Assembly (NCBI GenBank): GCA_023269365.1
Contig: JAHFTN010000074.1
Span: 1 to 8,238, forward strand
Reading direction: 5' to 3'
DNA: 8,238 nucleotides
Origin: Chlamydiota bacterium
GTDB taxonomy: Bacteria; Chlamydiota; Chlamydiia; Chlamydiales; Rhabdochlamydiaceae
Every line of letters begins with the position of its first letter. The stretch's first letter is position 1. Of the stretch, positions 1 through 6,695 are shown piece by piece. The notes under the pieces are model-generated. The model was given only the letters and a program-made list of their open reading frames with translations. It had not been told where the DNA came from and ran no database searches. The translations under genes were made by a program, and so were the position numbers.

Positions 1-69
1 GATGGAGAAGTTGCGAATAAATTTTCTGTCATATGTAAACATGAGGCGAATACTACCATTTCGAAGTAG
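1..69 (+). CDS. Possible 3' end of a plus-strand gene (22 codons, partial)
   Basis: The first plus-strand frame is open from the window edge to a TAG at 67-69 and encodes 22 residues ending in ..EANTTISK. I do not recognise the peptide. The only support is the open frame and the strong hairpin that begins 16 bases after the stop, which would suit a gene converging on the translocase gene. A second frame is also open to a TAA at 71-73, and so short a stretch can be open by chance. No function can be given. Confidence 0.2.
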   Translation, partial: DGEVANKFSVICKHEANTTISK

Positions 70-85
70 CTAAAGTCCAATAATA

Positions 86-121
86 AAAAGCCCGTTTCCC
101 CTTGCGGGGAAACGGGCTTTT
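86..121. terminator. Strong intrinsic terminator, probably bidirectional
   Basis: A perfect 16-bp stem pairs 86-101 with 106-121 around the 4-base loop TTGC. On the minus strand the GC-rich stem is followed by TTTTTATTATT, a classic U-tract, so it should end the translocase transcript, whose stop codon lies 25 bases before the stem. On the plus strand the stem ends in CTTTT, so it could also stop a transcript coming from the left edge. Confidence 0.9.
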
Positions 122-146
122 GCGAAAAAGGTCTGCCAAGACTTAT

Positions 147-1709
147 TTAAGTTGCAGCAGGGGCAGTTTCTTTTGCTTCTGCGGACTTCTCGGCTTCTTT
201 CTCTCCCACGAGGGTTGAGAATTTCTTCCCGAGTCGGAACACAGAAAGAGCCCAGATAGCGCAGATGACAAGAACTAAAGGCCCAAGGATGAAGGTCAAG
301 CTAGCAAGCGAGACGCTTCCGCCGATGGCAGCCAAGAGGGTGGATTGGATGAAAGCGCCGCCCGATTTACCCGCTCTTCCCCCGATTACCTCTACGGCCC
401 CTTGCCCTTTCACTTTTGCTTCTGAGTCAAGTGGGATGTAGGCCATCTGTTTTGTCGAGTCGAAGAGGGAATATTTTGTTCCCTTTGACAAGACGTTCTG
501 GATCATTCCCACCATCACGGCAACGAGGACGACAGTCGTTCCCATGAGGGGAGCAAAAGGCGTTGTCTTTGTTCCGTTCCAGACGAAGAAGAAAAAGATT
601 GAGGAGGTAAGCAAAATCATGATGGGGGTGAGGATCGCCGCTTTTGTCCAGCTCAACTTTCTCAAGATATTATTGCCTACGACCATGAGAAGGATCGTGA
701 TCGCTCCTGTCCAGGTGGAAAATTGTCCCATGAACATGTTGTAATCGTTCATGTCGGGGAAGGCAATTTTGATCTGCCCTTTCCAGACTCCTTCAACGAG
801 GTTGATCGCAACGCCATAAGAGACGACGAGAACAGCAATCAAGCCGAGGTAGGGGTTTTTGAGGATATAGCGGAAACTCTCGATGACGGAGAGTTTTGCT
901 TTTTCTTTCTTTTTCCCTTGCCCAGGTTGATAGAGGGCTGGATCGGTAAGAACATTTTTATTCATCCAGCGGTAGGTGAGCATTGCCACTGCGCCAGAGG
1001 TCACAACGGCTGCCATGAGTAATTTTAAATTGACTCCAAAAGAATCGATCCCCACAGGAAGAGATTTCGCGTATTTCGCTGTCAAAATAATAATGGGACC
1101 AGACAAGAGGAGTCCTACGTTTCCAATCATGCCGAAAAGACCGTAGAAGCGTTTGGCTTCATTGACCTTTGTGATCTCATTGGCAAATTGCCAAAACAAC
1201 ATAGAAAGAACGACGCTTCCCCAGAGTTCTGAGAGGATGTAAAAGATGCTAAAGCTCCAATTTCCAATCACGGGGATGAGCCAGTGAAGGTTAGGTAAAG
1301 AGCTTTGCGCTGCCTGGATGGAAGACATCGACATATGCAGAGCTTCTTTATTGGGATAGATGATAAAGGCAAATGCGGCAAAGAAGGCAAGAAACGGAGC
1401 GACCACTGCGTAGAATAACCGCTCTTTAGAAAAAATGTTAGCAAGCTTAATGAAGAGGATCATGAAGAGGATCGCTGCGGGAGTGACTCCATAGAGTTTT
1501 AAGAAGGAAAGACATTCCGCGCCGCCGCCCGGAGCATTGACCATGAGGGTGTCTTTTGTATCTCTCAAAATGGTGTAGTTAAATAAAATACACATCATCA
1601 TCAAGCCCATCGGCAAGAACTTCTTTAGCTCAAAACCGTGAACAGGCCAAAAAATTCCGCGAAGTCCTTTAAAAACCGATTCGCTTGAAGGGGTCGCCTT
1701 TACTGCCAT
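147..1709 (-). CDS. npt1: ATP/ADP translocase (TLC/NTT family), Npt1-like
   Basis: This inner-membrane carrier is expected to import host ATP in exchange for ADP, the energy-parasite trait of Chlamydiae and Rickettsiales. The 520-residue protein has the usual family length (about 500-530) and is a chain of roughly 11-12 hydrophobic helices. Diagnostic segments are NYTILRDTKDTL (44-55), SELWGSVVLSMLFWQFAN (160-177), NLVEGVWK (303-310) and GGRAGKSGGA (443-452). By my alignment from memory, Lys52, Glu161, Glu306 and Lys448 match the charged residues needed for transport in the plant plastid homologue. The C-terminus is a hydrophilic Ala/Glu/Lys tail (about 503-520). The ATG at 1709 is preceded by AGGA at long spacing, a weak ribosome site. 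In C. trachomatis the gene at this position (CT065) is the ATP/ADP exchanger. Chlamydiae carry several paralogues with other nucleotide specificities, so the exact substrate is inferred from position and overall similarity. Confidence 0.92.
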   Translation of the reverse strand: MAVKATPSSESVFKGLRGIFWPVHGFELKKFLPMGLMMMCILFNYTILRDTKDTLMVNAPGGGAECLSFLKLYGVTPAAILFMILFIKLANIFSKERLFYAVVAPFLAFFAAFAFIIYPNKEALHMSMSSIQAAQSSLPNLHWLIPVIGNWSFSIFYILSELWGSVVLSMLFWQFANEITKVNEAKRFYGLFGMIGNVGLLLSGPIIILTAKYAKSLPVGIDSFGVNLKLLMAAVVTSGAVAMLTYRWMNKNVLTDPALYQPGQGKKKEKAKLSVIESFRYILKNPYLGLIAVLVVSYGVAINLVEGVWKGQIKIAFPDMNDYNMFMGQFSTWTGAITILLMVVGNNILRKLSWTKAAILTPIMILLTSSIFFFFVWNGTKTTPFAPLMGTTVVLVAVMVGMIQNVLSKGTKYSLFDSTKQMAYIPLDSEAKVKGQGAVEVIGGRAGKSGGAFIQSTLLAAIGGSVSLASLTFILGPLVLVICAIWALSVFRLGKKFSTLVGEKEAEKSAEAKETAPAAT

Positions 1710-1745
1710 AAATTTTCAAATCCTAATTTTAAACTTTAAGAAACA

Positions 1746-1765
1746 GAATCCTTTTTTGGGGATTC
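1746..1765 (-). other. Small hairpin in the translocase 5' leader
   Basis: GAATCC (1746-1751) and GGATTC (1760-1765) form a perfect 6-bp inverted repeat with an 8-base loop, 37 bases upstream of the translocase start codon. It could be a small operator or an mRNA leader stem, or simply chance. I could not find a convincing -35/-10 pair in 1710-1800 on the minus strand. Confidence 0.2.
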
Positions 1766-1807
1766 AAACGAGAAGAAGTTTAGCAGAATGGAGTTTTAAA
1801 GCAAGGG

Positions 1808-1841
1808 AAAAATGAGGAGCTCCCCTAGAGAGCAGCTCCTC
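1808..1841 (-). terminator. Terminator-like hairpin after the hypothetical gene
   Basis: GAGGAGCT (1814-1821) pairs perfectly with AGCTCCTC (1834-1841) across a 12-base loop. Read on the minus strand the stem is followed by ATTTTT (1813-1808). It begins 10 bases after the stop codon of the 1852-2376 gene, so it probably separates that transcript from the translocase gene downstream. The T-run is short, so termination may be partial. Confidence 0.65.
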
Positions 1842-1851
1842 CTTAATGGGG

Positions 1852-2376
1852 CTATTTATGCGCAGAAAGAGAGGCAAGGACATCGCTCATAGGGGAATTA
1901 GCGAGCATTTGCATCGCATTTAAAGACTCCATATAGGCATTCCAGAGTTCCGGTTCGATCCGGCTATGTCGAATAGAGGAGATGAGATCTCTTTTGCAAG
2001 TAGCTAAAGATTTTTTTGGAGCTAATACAGACACCATCTCCTTATCTCCGGCAAGACGGGCAATGTTGAGCATCCTCTCTAACTGGTTGCGTGTGAAGGT
2101 CATTTGGTCTCGGCGTTTGCGAGAGCCTCTAGCTGCTCTTTGTTTTGGGGCTACAGAAGAAGGCTTTTCTGACTGAATAATGAATTTTTCAATTAATGCA
2201 CTCAATTCCGCAGGATTTCTATTTTTTAGTTTGCGAAGAGTGAAATGGTGCATATAACCTCCCGTTGACATGGGGATATATCTGCAGAGATCATTTTCTT
2301 TACGCGCATTCACTTTTTTAATTGCTTTAGCAATGACGGCTTCAATTTCTTGGAGATTCTTTGTTTTTGGTTCCAT
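1852..2376 (-). CDS. Conserved chlamydial hypothetical protein (CT066 position)
   Basis: I recognise no functional domain. The 174-residue protein is hydrophilic and basic, with no signal peptide or membrane segment, so it is probably cytoplasmic. It falls into an N-terminal helical part rich in Lys/Glu (1-30), a segment with LCRYIPMSTGGYMHHFTLRK (30-49), a very basic linker with RGSRKRRD (83-90), and a helical C-terminal half (about 93-174). The linker could contact nucleic acid, but that is inference from charge alone. The ATG at 2376 is chosen because GAGGA lies five bases upstream. A longer frame from a TTG at 2403 would add nine residues but lacks such a site. In C. trachomatis the gene between the nucleotide translocase and ytgA is also a small hypothetical (CT066), which supports orthology by position. 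Codon use looks like its neighbours. Confidence 0.75.
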   Translation of the reverse strand: MEPKTKNLQEIEAVIAKAIKKVNARKENDLCRYIPMSTGGYMHHFTLRKLKNRNPAELSALIEKFIIQSEKPSSVAPKQRAARGSRKRRDQMTFTRNQLERMLNIARLAGDKEMVSVLAPKKSLATCKRDLISSIRHSRIEPELWNAYMESLNAMQMLANSPMSDVLASLSAHK

Positions 2377-2381
2377 TTCTT

Positions 2382-2386
2382 TCCTC
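2382..2386 (-). promoter_or_regulatory. Ribosome binding site deciding the start at 2376
   Basis: On the minus strand GAGGA ends five bases before the ATG at 2376-2374. This is a good Shine-Dalgarno match at good spacing, and it favours this ATG over the upstream in-frame TTG at 2403. Confidence 0.6.
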
Positions 2387-2640
2387 AAATGTTTGGTTTT
2401 CAAAACACATTAAATATTTTAGGTTTTTCTTTAGCTCTAAAAAAAGGCCTAGAATTACTAATATAGTTACTTGATTTAACTCATCTCCTTTTTATTTGCA
2501 ATCTCTTATTTTTTTTGAGTGCTTATATTTTATCTTCGGCGGCTGAAAACAATTAATCTCCTCTATGGAACAAAGGGTTTTCTATTTTTTAGCTTTAAAA
2601 TTTAAATGAGTTTTAAAATAATTAATACCATGTAAAATTG

Positions 2641-2661
2641 TCTGTGAATATAAGAAACAGA
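2641..2661 (+). promoter_or_regulatory. Candidate operator/-10 region for the ytg operon
   Basis: TCTGT (2641-2645) and ACAGA (2657-2661) form a 21-bp dyad with an 11-base centre that contains TATAAG (2649-2654), five of six matches to a -10 hexamer. Transcription starting a few bases later would give a leader of roughly 40 bases before the ytgA ATG. DtxR-family repressors bind dyads of about 19-21 bp, and the C. trachomatis YtgR domain is reported to repress its own operon, so this is a reasonable place for such an operator. The half-sites are short and no matching -35 is visible. Confidence 0.3.
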
Positions 2662-2686
2662 GGCTCATAATTGTGCCCCATCATGT

Positions 2687-2700
2687 AGGGGAGAACGAGG
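2687..2700 (+). promoter_or_regulatory. Ribosome binding site deciding the ytgA start
   Basis: AGGGGAG (2687-2693) lies nine bases before the ATG at 2703, with GAGG (2697-2700) closer still. Both sit inside the reading frame that would begin at the GTG at 2673, so they support the ATG. Confidence 0.6.
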
Positions 2701-2702
2701 CA

Positions 2703-3674
2703 ATGAAATTCCTAAGTATCTGTATTCTGTGTGTTTTAACCCTTTGGGGTTGCCGCTCTCAAGGGACTCTCACGCCATTTGAAGAGTGGGAGCAAGAGAA
2801 GGGGAAAATCAGAGTATTGTCCACGACAGCGATGATCGAGGATCTTGTAAAAAAGGTGGGGGGAGAGAGGATCTCCTCTTTGACTTTAATTGTAGGGGAG
2901 ATCGATCCGCATAGTTATGAGCTTGTAAAAGGGGATAATGAAAAATTCAACTTGGCTCAAGTGGTGTTTTATAATGGGTTAGGGCTGGAGCACGGGGCGA
3001 GTTTGCGCTGCCAGCTCAAAGAGCATAAAGTCGCAGTTTCTCTAGGGGAGCTTCTCTTGAAAAAAGATCCAGAACACATTCTCTATACCGACAATCAAGT
3101 CGATCCTCACATTTGGATGGATATCTCTTTATGGAAAGAGGGGATTGACCCGATCGTGGAAGCTCTTGCATCTGTCGATCCCGACGGGGCCTCTTTCTAT
3201 GTGTCTAATGGGGAACGTTTAAAACAAGAGATGCAGCAAGAACATGAGCACATTTATCAAAAACTCCAATCAATCCCTCAAGAGAAGCGTTACATCGTCA
3301 CAAGCCATGACGCATTTAACTATTTCACAAGAGCTTATTTAGCGACGCCAGAAGAGGTGAAAAACGGGGGATGGCAGAAGCGGTTTGATGCTCCAGAGGG
3401 GTTGGCTCCAGAGGGACAGCTGAGCGTCTCTCATATCCAAAAGGTGATTGCCCATCTGATGCGCTATGATATCCATCGCGTCTTTCCCGAATCCAACGTG
3501 AGTCAAGATTCATTAAAAAAGGTGGTCGATGCTTGCAGACAAAAAGGGTTTAAGGTCACAATTGAAAAAGAGGGGCTCTACGGAGACTCGATGGGGCCAG
3601 CCGGAAGTGGAGCGGAGACTTATTTGGGCATGATTAATCACGATGCCTCTGTGTTAAAAAGATCTTGGGAGTAA
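2703..3674 (+). CDS. ytgA: Metal-binding lipoprotein of the YtgABCD transporter (TroA/ZnuA family)
   Basis: This is the solute-binding subunit of a manganese/iron/zinc ABC importer; it captures the ion outside the inner membrane and delivers it to YtgC/YtgD. From the ATG at 2703 the protein has 323 residues, close to the usual length. It begins with a signal peptide (MKFLSICILCVLTLWGC), so Cys17 should be lipid-modified; Trp at -2 of the lipobox is unusual. A GTG at 2673 would add ten hydrophilic residues before the signal and is rejected. Metal-ligand positions of cluster A-I binding proteins are visible: His70 (DPHSYEL), His136 (DPHIWMD), His202 (TSHDAFNYF) and Asp295 (YGDSMG). FPESNVS (261-267) is another family motif. 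There is no His-rich loop of the kind common in zinc-specific ZnuA, which fits Mn/Fe better than Zn, but specificity is inference. It is the first gene of the operon and overlaps ytgB by one base (TAATG). Confidence 0.93.
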   Translation: MKFLSICILCVLTLWGCRSQGTLTPFEEWEQEKGKIRVLSTTAMIEDLVKKVGGERISSLTLIVGEIDPHSYELVKGDNEKFNLAQVVFYNGLGLEHGASLRCQLKEHKVAVSLGELLLKKDPEHILYTDNQVDPHIWMDISLWKEGIDPIVEALASVDPDGASFYVSNGERLKQEMQQEHEHIYQKLQSIPQEKRYIVTSHDAFNYFTRAYLATPEEVKNGGWQKRFDAPEGLAPEGQLSVSHIQKVIAHLMRYDIHRVFPESNVSQDSLKKVVDACRQKGFKVTIEKEGLYGDSMGPAGSGAETYLGMINHDASVLKRSWE

Positions 3675-4450
3675 TGATGGATCCTTCTTGGGCAGTAGAG
3701 GTAGAGCAGCTGAGTGTCAACTACGATAAGACCCTTGTGCTTTGGGATATCCATTGCAAAATCCCTGCAGGAAAATTGGTGGGGATCATCGGGCCTAACG
3801 GCGCGGGGAAGAGCACCTTTCTAAAAGTCCTCTTATCCATGGTACGCCCCTCTTCTGGTCAGGTGCGTTTTTTTGGGCAGCCATACAAAAAAGTGAAGCA
3901 GAGGATTGCCTATGTTCCCCAGCGCTCTTCTGTAGACTGGGACTTTCCCATCACCGCTTTCGAAGTCGTCCTTATGGGGCGCTATGGCAATTTGGGCATT
4001 TTAAAATGGCCTAAAGCTGCCGATCGGGAAGCTGCCCTACGCGCTTTGGAGATGGTGGGGATGCAGGGATTTGCCGACCGGCAGATCAGCCAACTTTCAG
4101 GAGGGCAGCAGCAGCGCCTTTTTATCGCGCGCTCTCTATTGCAAGATGCGGATATCTACTTGATGGATGAGCCTCTTGCAGGGGTGGATATGGCCACAGA
4201 AAAAGAGATCATGGGGCTTTTAGACAAGTTAAAAGCTCGAGGCAAAACGCTCCTCGTCGTGCATCACGACCTTTCGACTGTGAATAGTTATTTCGATTGG
4301 GTCCTCATGCTCAACACCTGCCGGATCGCATGTGGCCCTGTAGATGAGGTGTTTCATACGGAGACGATTTTGCGCGCTTACGGCAGAGGAAGTGCCCTTC
4401 TCGATGAGGCGGTCCAGCTGACTCAAAATAAAACATCCGGGTTAAAGTAA
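3674..4450 (+). CDS. ytgB: ATPase subunit of the metal ABC transporter
   Basis: This cytoplasmic ATPase powers metal import through the YtgC/YtgD channel. Numbered from the ATG at 3674 (258 residues), it has Walker A GPNGAGKST (40-48), the Q-loop VPQ (Gln83), the ABC signature LSGGQQQR (141-148), Walker B DIYLMDEP (170-177) and the H-loop His198, so it should be catalytically intact. VPQRSSVDWDFPITAFEVV after the Q-loop is typical of the Mn/Zn/Fe (MntB/TroB/ZnuC) group. The start is uncertain: ATG 3674 overlaps the ytgA stop in TAATG, ATG 3677 lies five bases from GGGAG (3667-3671), and a TTG at 3665 is also in frame. The gene ends in another TAATG overlap with ytgC, which suggests coupled translation. 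Confidence 0.95.
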   Translation: MMDPSWAVEVEQLSVNYDKTLVLWDIHCKIPAGKLVGIIGPNGAGKSTFLKVLLSMVRPSSGQVRFFGQPYKKVKQRIAYVPQRSSVDWDFPITAFEVVLMGRYGNLGILKWPKAADREAALRALEMVGMQGFADRQISQLSGGQQQRLFIARSLLQDADIYLMDEPLAGVDMATEKEIMGLLDKLKARGKTLLVVHHDLSTVNSYFDWVLMLNTCRIACGPVDEVFHTETILRAYGRGSALLDEAVQLTQNKTSGLK

Positions 4451-5739
4451 TGGGCTCTCTATGGTCTTATTTTACAGATCCCGTCCTCCAGGCGCCTACG
4501 CTTGCTAGCATGCTCATGTGTTTGTCGTCTGCTTTGATTGGCGTTGTCGTCGTTTTGCGCAGGCGCTCCCTTCTTGGAGAAGCTCTTTCCCATGCGACCT
4601 ACCCGGGAGTGGTCATTAGTGTGCTTTTTTCTTCTTTCTTCTCTGAGGGGATGGCGCTCCTCATTTTACTGGGCGCCTTTCTCTCTTCGTGCGTCGGTCT
4701 TTTTGTCATCAACCGCTTGGAAAGATCTTACAAAGTCAAAGCAGATGCAGCGCTCTCTTTTGTCATCGCCCTCTTTTTTGGTGTGGGGGTATTAATTGCG
4801 AGTCGGATCCAATTTACACACGCCCTTTGGTATAAGGCGGTGCAGATCTTTTTGTATGGGCAGGTGGCAACCATGGTGGGGGTTCATGTCGTCATCTATG
4901 GGATTTTTGCGCTGCTCATCATAGGGGTGTTATGCGCTTGCTTTCATCCGATCCGGATGGGGATATTTGATCGGGATTTCTCAAAAAGTATCGGCCTCCC
5001 TTTGGGATGGGTAGAGGTTCTGCTCTCCCTTCTTCTCTCTCTTGCCATTGTCATTGGGATTCGCAGCGTCGGGGTAGTCTTGATGGCGGGGATGTTGATC
5101 GCCCCCGCAATTGGGGCGCGTCAGTTTAGCCACTCTTTATCCTCTGTCTTTGTGATCGCAGCGTGCATGGGAGCTGTGAGTGGTTTTTTGGGCAACTACT
5201 TTTCTATGCAGATCCCTCTGTGGACAGCGCCGGAGCACCCCTTCTCTTTGCCGACAGGCCCCATGATTTTGCTCTGCTCAACGGCCCTTTGCTTGGCCTC
5301 TTTGCTCTTTGCTCCTGAAAGGGGGCTCCTCTCCCGTTTTTTTCGCATCTTACGGTTTAGAAGGCAGTGTAGGGAAGAAAACGCATTAAAATATTTGTGG
5401 AGACAAAAGAAAAATCCGCAAGAGAGGGGAGGCGTTCTTCCGACCTATTTTCTCTTGAGAAGATTGAAACGGCAAGGGTGGGTTGAGATCCTCCCCGATA
5501 AGACGCCACGCCTTTCTAAAGATGGGATGTTGAGAGCGACAAAGATCGTGCGCTTTCATCGCCTTTGGGAGGCTTATCTCGTTTTTTTAGGTCAGGGGAT
5601 AGAGAAAGTGCATCGCAGCGCAGAGGAGATGGAACACATTATTACCCCCGAGTTAGAACAAAAGCTCACAGATCTTCTCGGTGATCCTAGAAAAGATCCC
5701 CACGAGCAACCGATCCCCCCTAAAGAGGAAACGCTATGA
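4450..5739 (+). CDS. ytgC: Metal ABC permease fused to a DtxR-type repressor (YtgC-YtgR)
   Basis: Residues 1 to about 290 are an ABC-3 family permease with about eight to nine membrane helices and the family segment RRRSLLGEALSHATYPGVV (37-55). Residues about 305-429 are a DtxR/MntR-like regulator. LLRRLKRQGWVEI (335-347) fits the recognition helix and wing, LSKDGMLRATKIVRFHRLWE (355-374) the linker to the dimer domain, and KVHRSAEEMEH (386-396) plus DPHEQPIP (416-423) the metal and dimerisation region. Aligned by eye to DtxR, His370, Glu374 and His388 match the ancillary site and Glu392, Glu395 and His396 the primary site. Glu392 replaces DtxR Cys102, as in MntR. There is no SH3-like third domain. 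The same fusion is known in C. trachomatis (CT069, about 450 residues), where the C-terminal part is released and represses the operon under iron-replete conditions. Here the domain probably provides the same feedback. The gene overlaps ytgB by one base and ytgD by four. Confidence 0.93.
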   Translation: MGSLWSYFTDPVLQAPTLASMLMCLSSALIGVVVVLRRRSLLGEALSHATYPGVVISVLFSSFFSEGMALLILLGAFLSSCVGLFVINRLERSYKVKADAALSFVIALFFGVGVLIASRIQFTHALWYKAVQIFLYGQVATMVGVHVVIYGIFALLIIGVLCACFHPIRMGIFDRDFSKSIGLPLGWVEVLLSLLLSLAIVIGIRSVGVVLMAGMLIAPAIGARQFSHSLSSVFVIAACMGAVSGFLGNYFSMQIPLWTAPEHPFSLPTGPMILLCSTALCLASLLFAPERGLLSRFFRILRFRRQCREENALKYLWRQKKNPQERGGVLPTYFLLRRLKRQGWVEILPDKTPRLSKDGMLRATKIVRFHRLWEAYLVFLGQGIEKVHRSAEEMEHIITPELEQKLTDLLGDPRKDPHEQPIPPKEETL

Positions 5740-6695
5740 ATCCCTATTTTGGAAAAGATGGATTGCAGTTTGTCTTCCTCTTTGTGCAAAGGATGTTTTC
5801 CATGCTCACGGGCCAGCTCTCTTTTGCAGAGCTCGCTCCGGATGAGGTCCAGATAGGGGCTTTAAGCCTTGTTGCGCTCTCTACAGCATTAGTAGGAACT
5901 TTTTTAGTCCTCAAAAAAATGACGATGCTTGCTAACGCCCTTTCCCATACGATTTTGCCGGGCCTTGTCATCGCTTACCTCTTCTCTTTTTCCTTGACGC
6001 AAGGGGCAGAAATATACAATCTCGACATGAAAACGCTGCTCATTGCTTCCCTTGCGACAGGGATCCTCACAGTAGCATCTACTCAATTTCTCTCTCGTGT
6101 ATTTAAGTTACAAGAAGATGCGAGCATTGGACTCGTCTCAACGACGATGGTCGCTCTCGGGGTGGTCCTCGTCACTGTGTTCACGCGCAATACCCACTTA
6201 GGGATAGAGGCGATCATGGGAAATGTCGATGCCCTTCACATCAACGATCTCAAATTGGTTTTTTATGTCGCCTGTATTAACATCGCTTTAATCAGTTTAT
6301 TTTTTAAAGAATTTAAAATTGTAGCGTTTGACTCCTTGTTTGCAAAGACGCGAGGATTTTCTCCGACATTATGGAATTATTTATTGATGCTCCTCACCGC
6401 GATGAGCGTCATCGGGGCTTTTAGAGCCGTCGGGATCCTCTTGGTGTTGGCCCTCCTTGTAGGTCCCGTCCTGACAGCGCGCCTCTTCACCCATCGCTTA
6501 GGAAAAGTCATCCTCCTAGCCATGATTATAGGCATTGTGGCGAGTTTTATGAGCGTGGCGCTCTCTCGCCACTGCCTCTCTGTATACCACGTTCCCCTTT
6601 CTACTTCGGGGATGCTGGCCACCCTTCTTGGGCTCATTTATGCTCTTTGCCTCTTATTCAAAAAAGAAAAATCTCTCTATACCCAAACAACTTAA
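5736..6695 (+). CDS. ytgD: Second metal ABC transporter permease
   Basis: This inner-membrane permease pairs with YtgC to form the metal channel driven by YtgB. The 319-residue length is normal for ABC-3 permeases. It has about eight to nine hydrophobic helices, the family segment LKKMTMLANALSHTILPGLV (59-78), which parallels the YtgC one, and a conserved late segment FRAVGILLVLALLVGPVLTA (229-248). Unlike YtgC it has no regulatory tail. The ATG at 5736 overlaps the ytgC stop in ATGA. The first 40 residues include a hydrophobic stretch and a polar segment before the first conserved helix, so a slightly later start is possible but less likely given the overlap. The last five codons (YTQTT) and the TAA lie inside the left arm of the palindromic element at 6678-6850, so the original C-terminus may have been replaced. 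Confidence 0.93.
   Translation: MNPYFGKDGLQFVFLFVQRMFSMLTGQLSFAELAPDEVQIGALSLVALSTALVGTFLVLKKMTMLANALSHTILPGLVIAYLFSFSLTQGAEIYNLDMKTLLIASLATGILTVASTQFLSRVFKLQEDASIGLVSTTMVALGVVLVTVFTRNTHLGIEAIMGNVDALHINDLKLVFYVACINIALISLFFKEFKIVAFDSLFAKTRGFSPTLWNYLLMLLTAMSVIGAFRAVGILLVLALLVGPVLTARLFTHRLGKVILLAMIIGIVASFMSVALSRHCLSVYHVPLSTSGMLATLLGLIYALCLLFKKEKSLYTQTT

Larger units (their letters stand above)
2377..2702. other. AT-rich divergent intergenic region, no gene seen
   Basis: This 326-base gap separates the divergent hypothetical gene and ytgA. It is much richer in A+T than the flanking genes and should hold the promoters of both. It contains A/T tracts, TTTAAAAT twice (2594-2601 and 2612-2619), and -10-like hexamers TAAAAT (2633-2638) and TATAAG (2649-2654), but no well-placed -35 match. 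A 14-codon plus-strand frame starting at ATG 2565 has no ribosome site and is not called. No tRNA or riboswitch fold is apparent to me. Confidence 0.6.

Noticed and set aside
544..1022. Two plus-strand open frames of 66 and 99 codons
   Set aside because: They lie wholly opposite the well-supported translocase gene, have no recognisable domains and no clear ribosome sites.
2565..2609. A 14-codon frame (ATG to TGA) upstream of ytgA as a possible leader peptide
   Set aside because: No Shine-Dalgarno sequence precedes it, no attenuator-type hairpins follow, and it lies upstream of the likely promoter.
2673..2702. GTG at 2673 as the ytgA start
   Set aside because: It would put ten hydrophilic residues before a complete lipoprotein signal peptide, and the ribosome site lies inside this extension.
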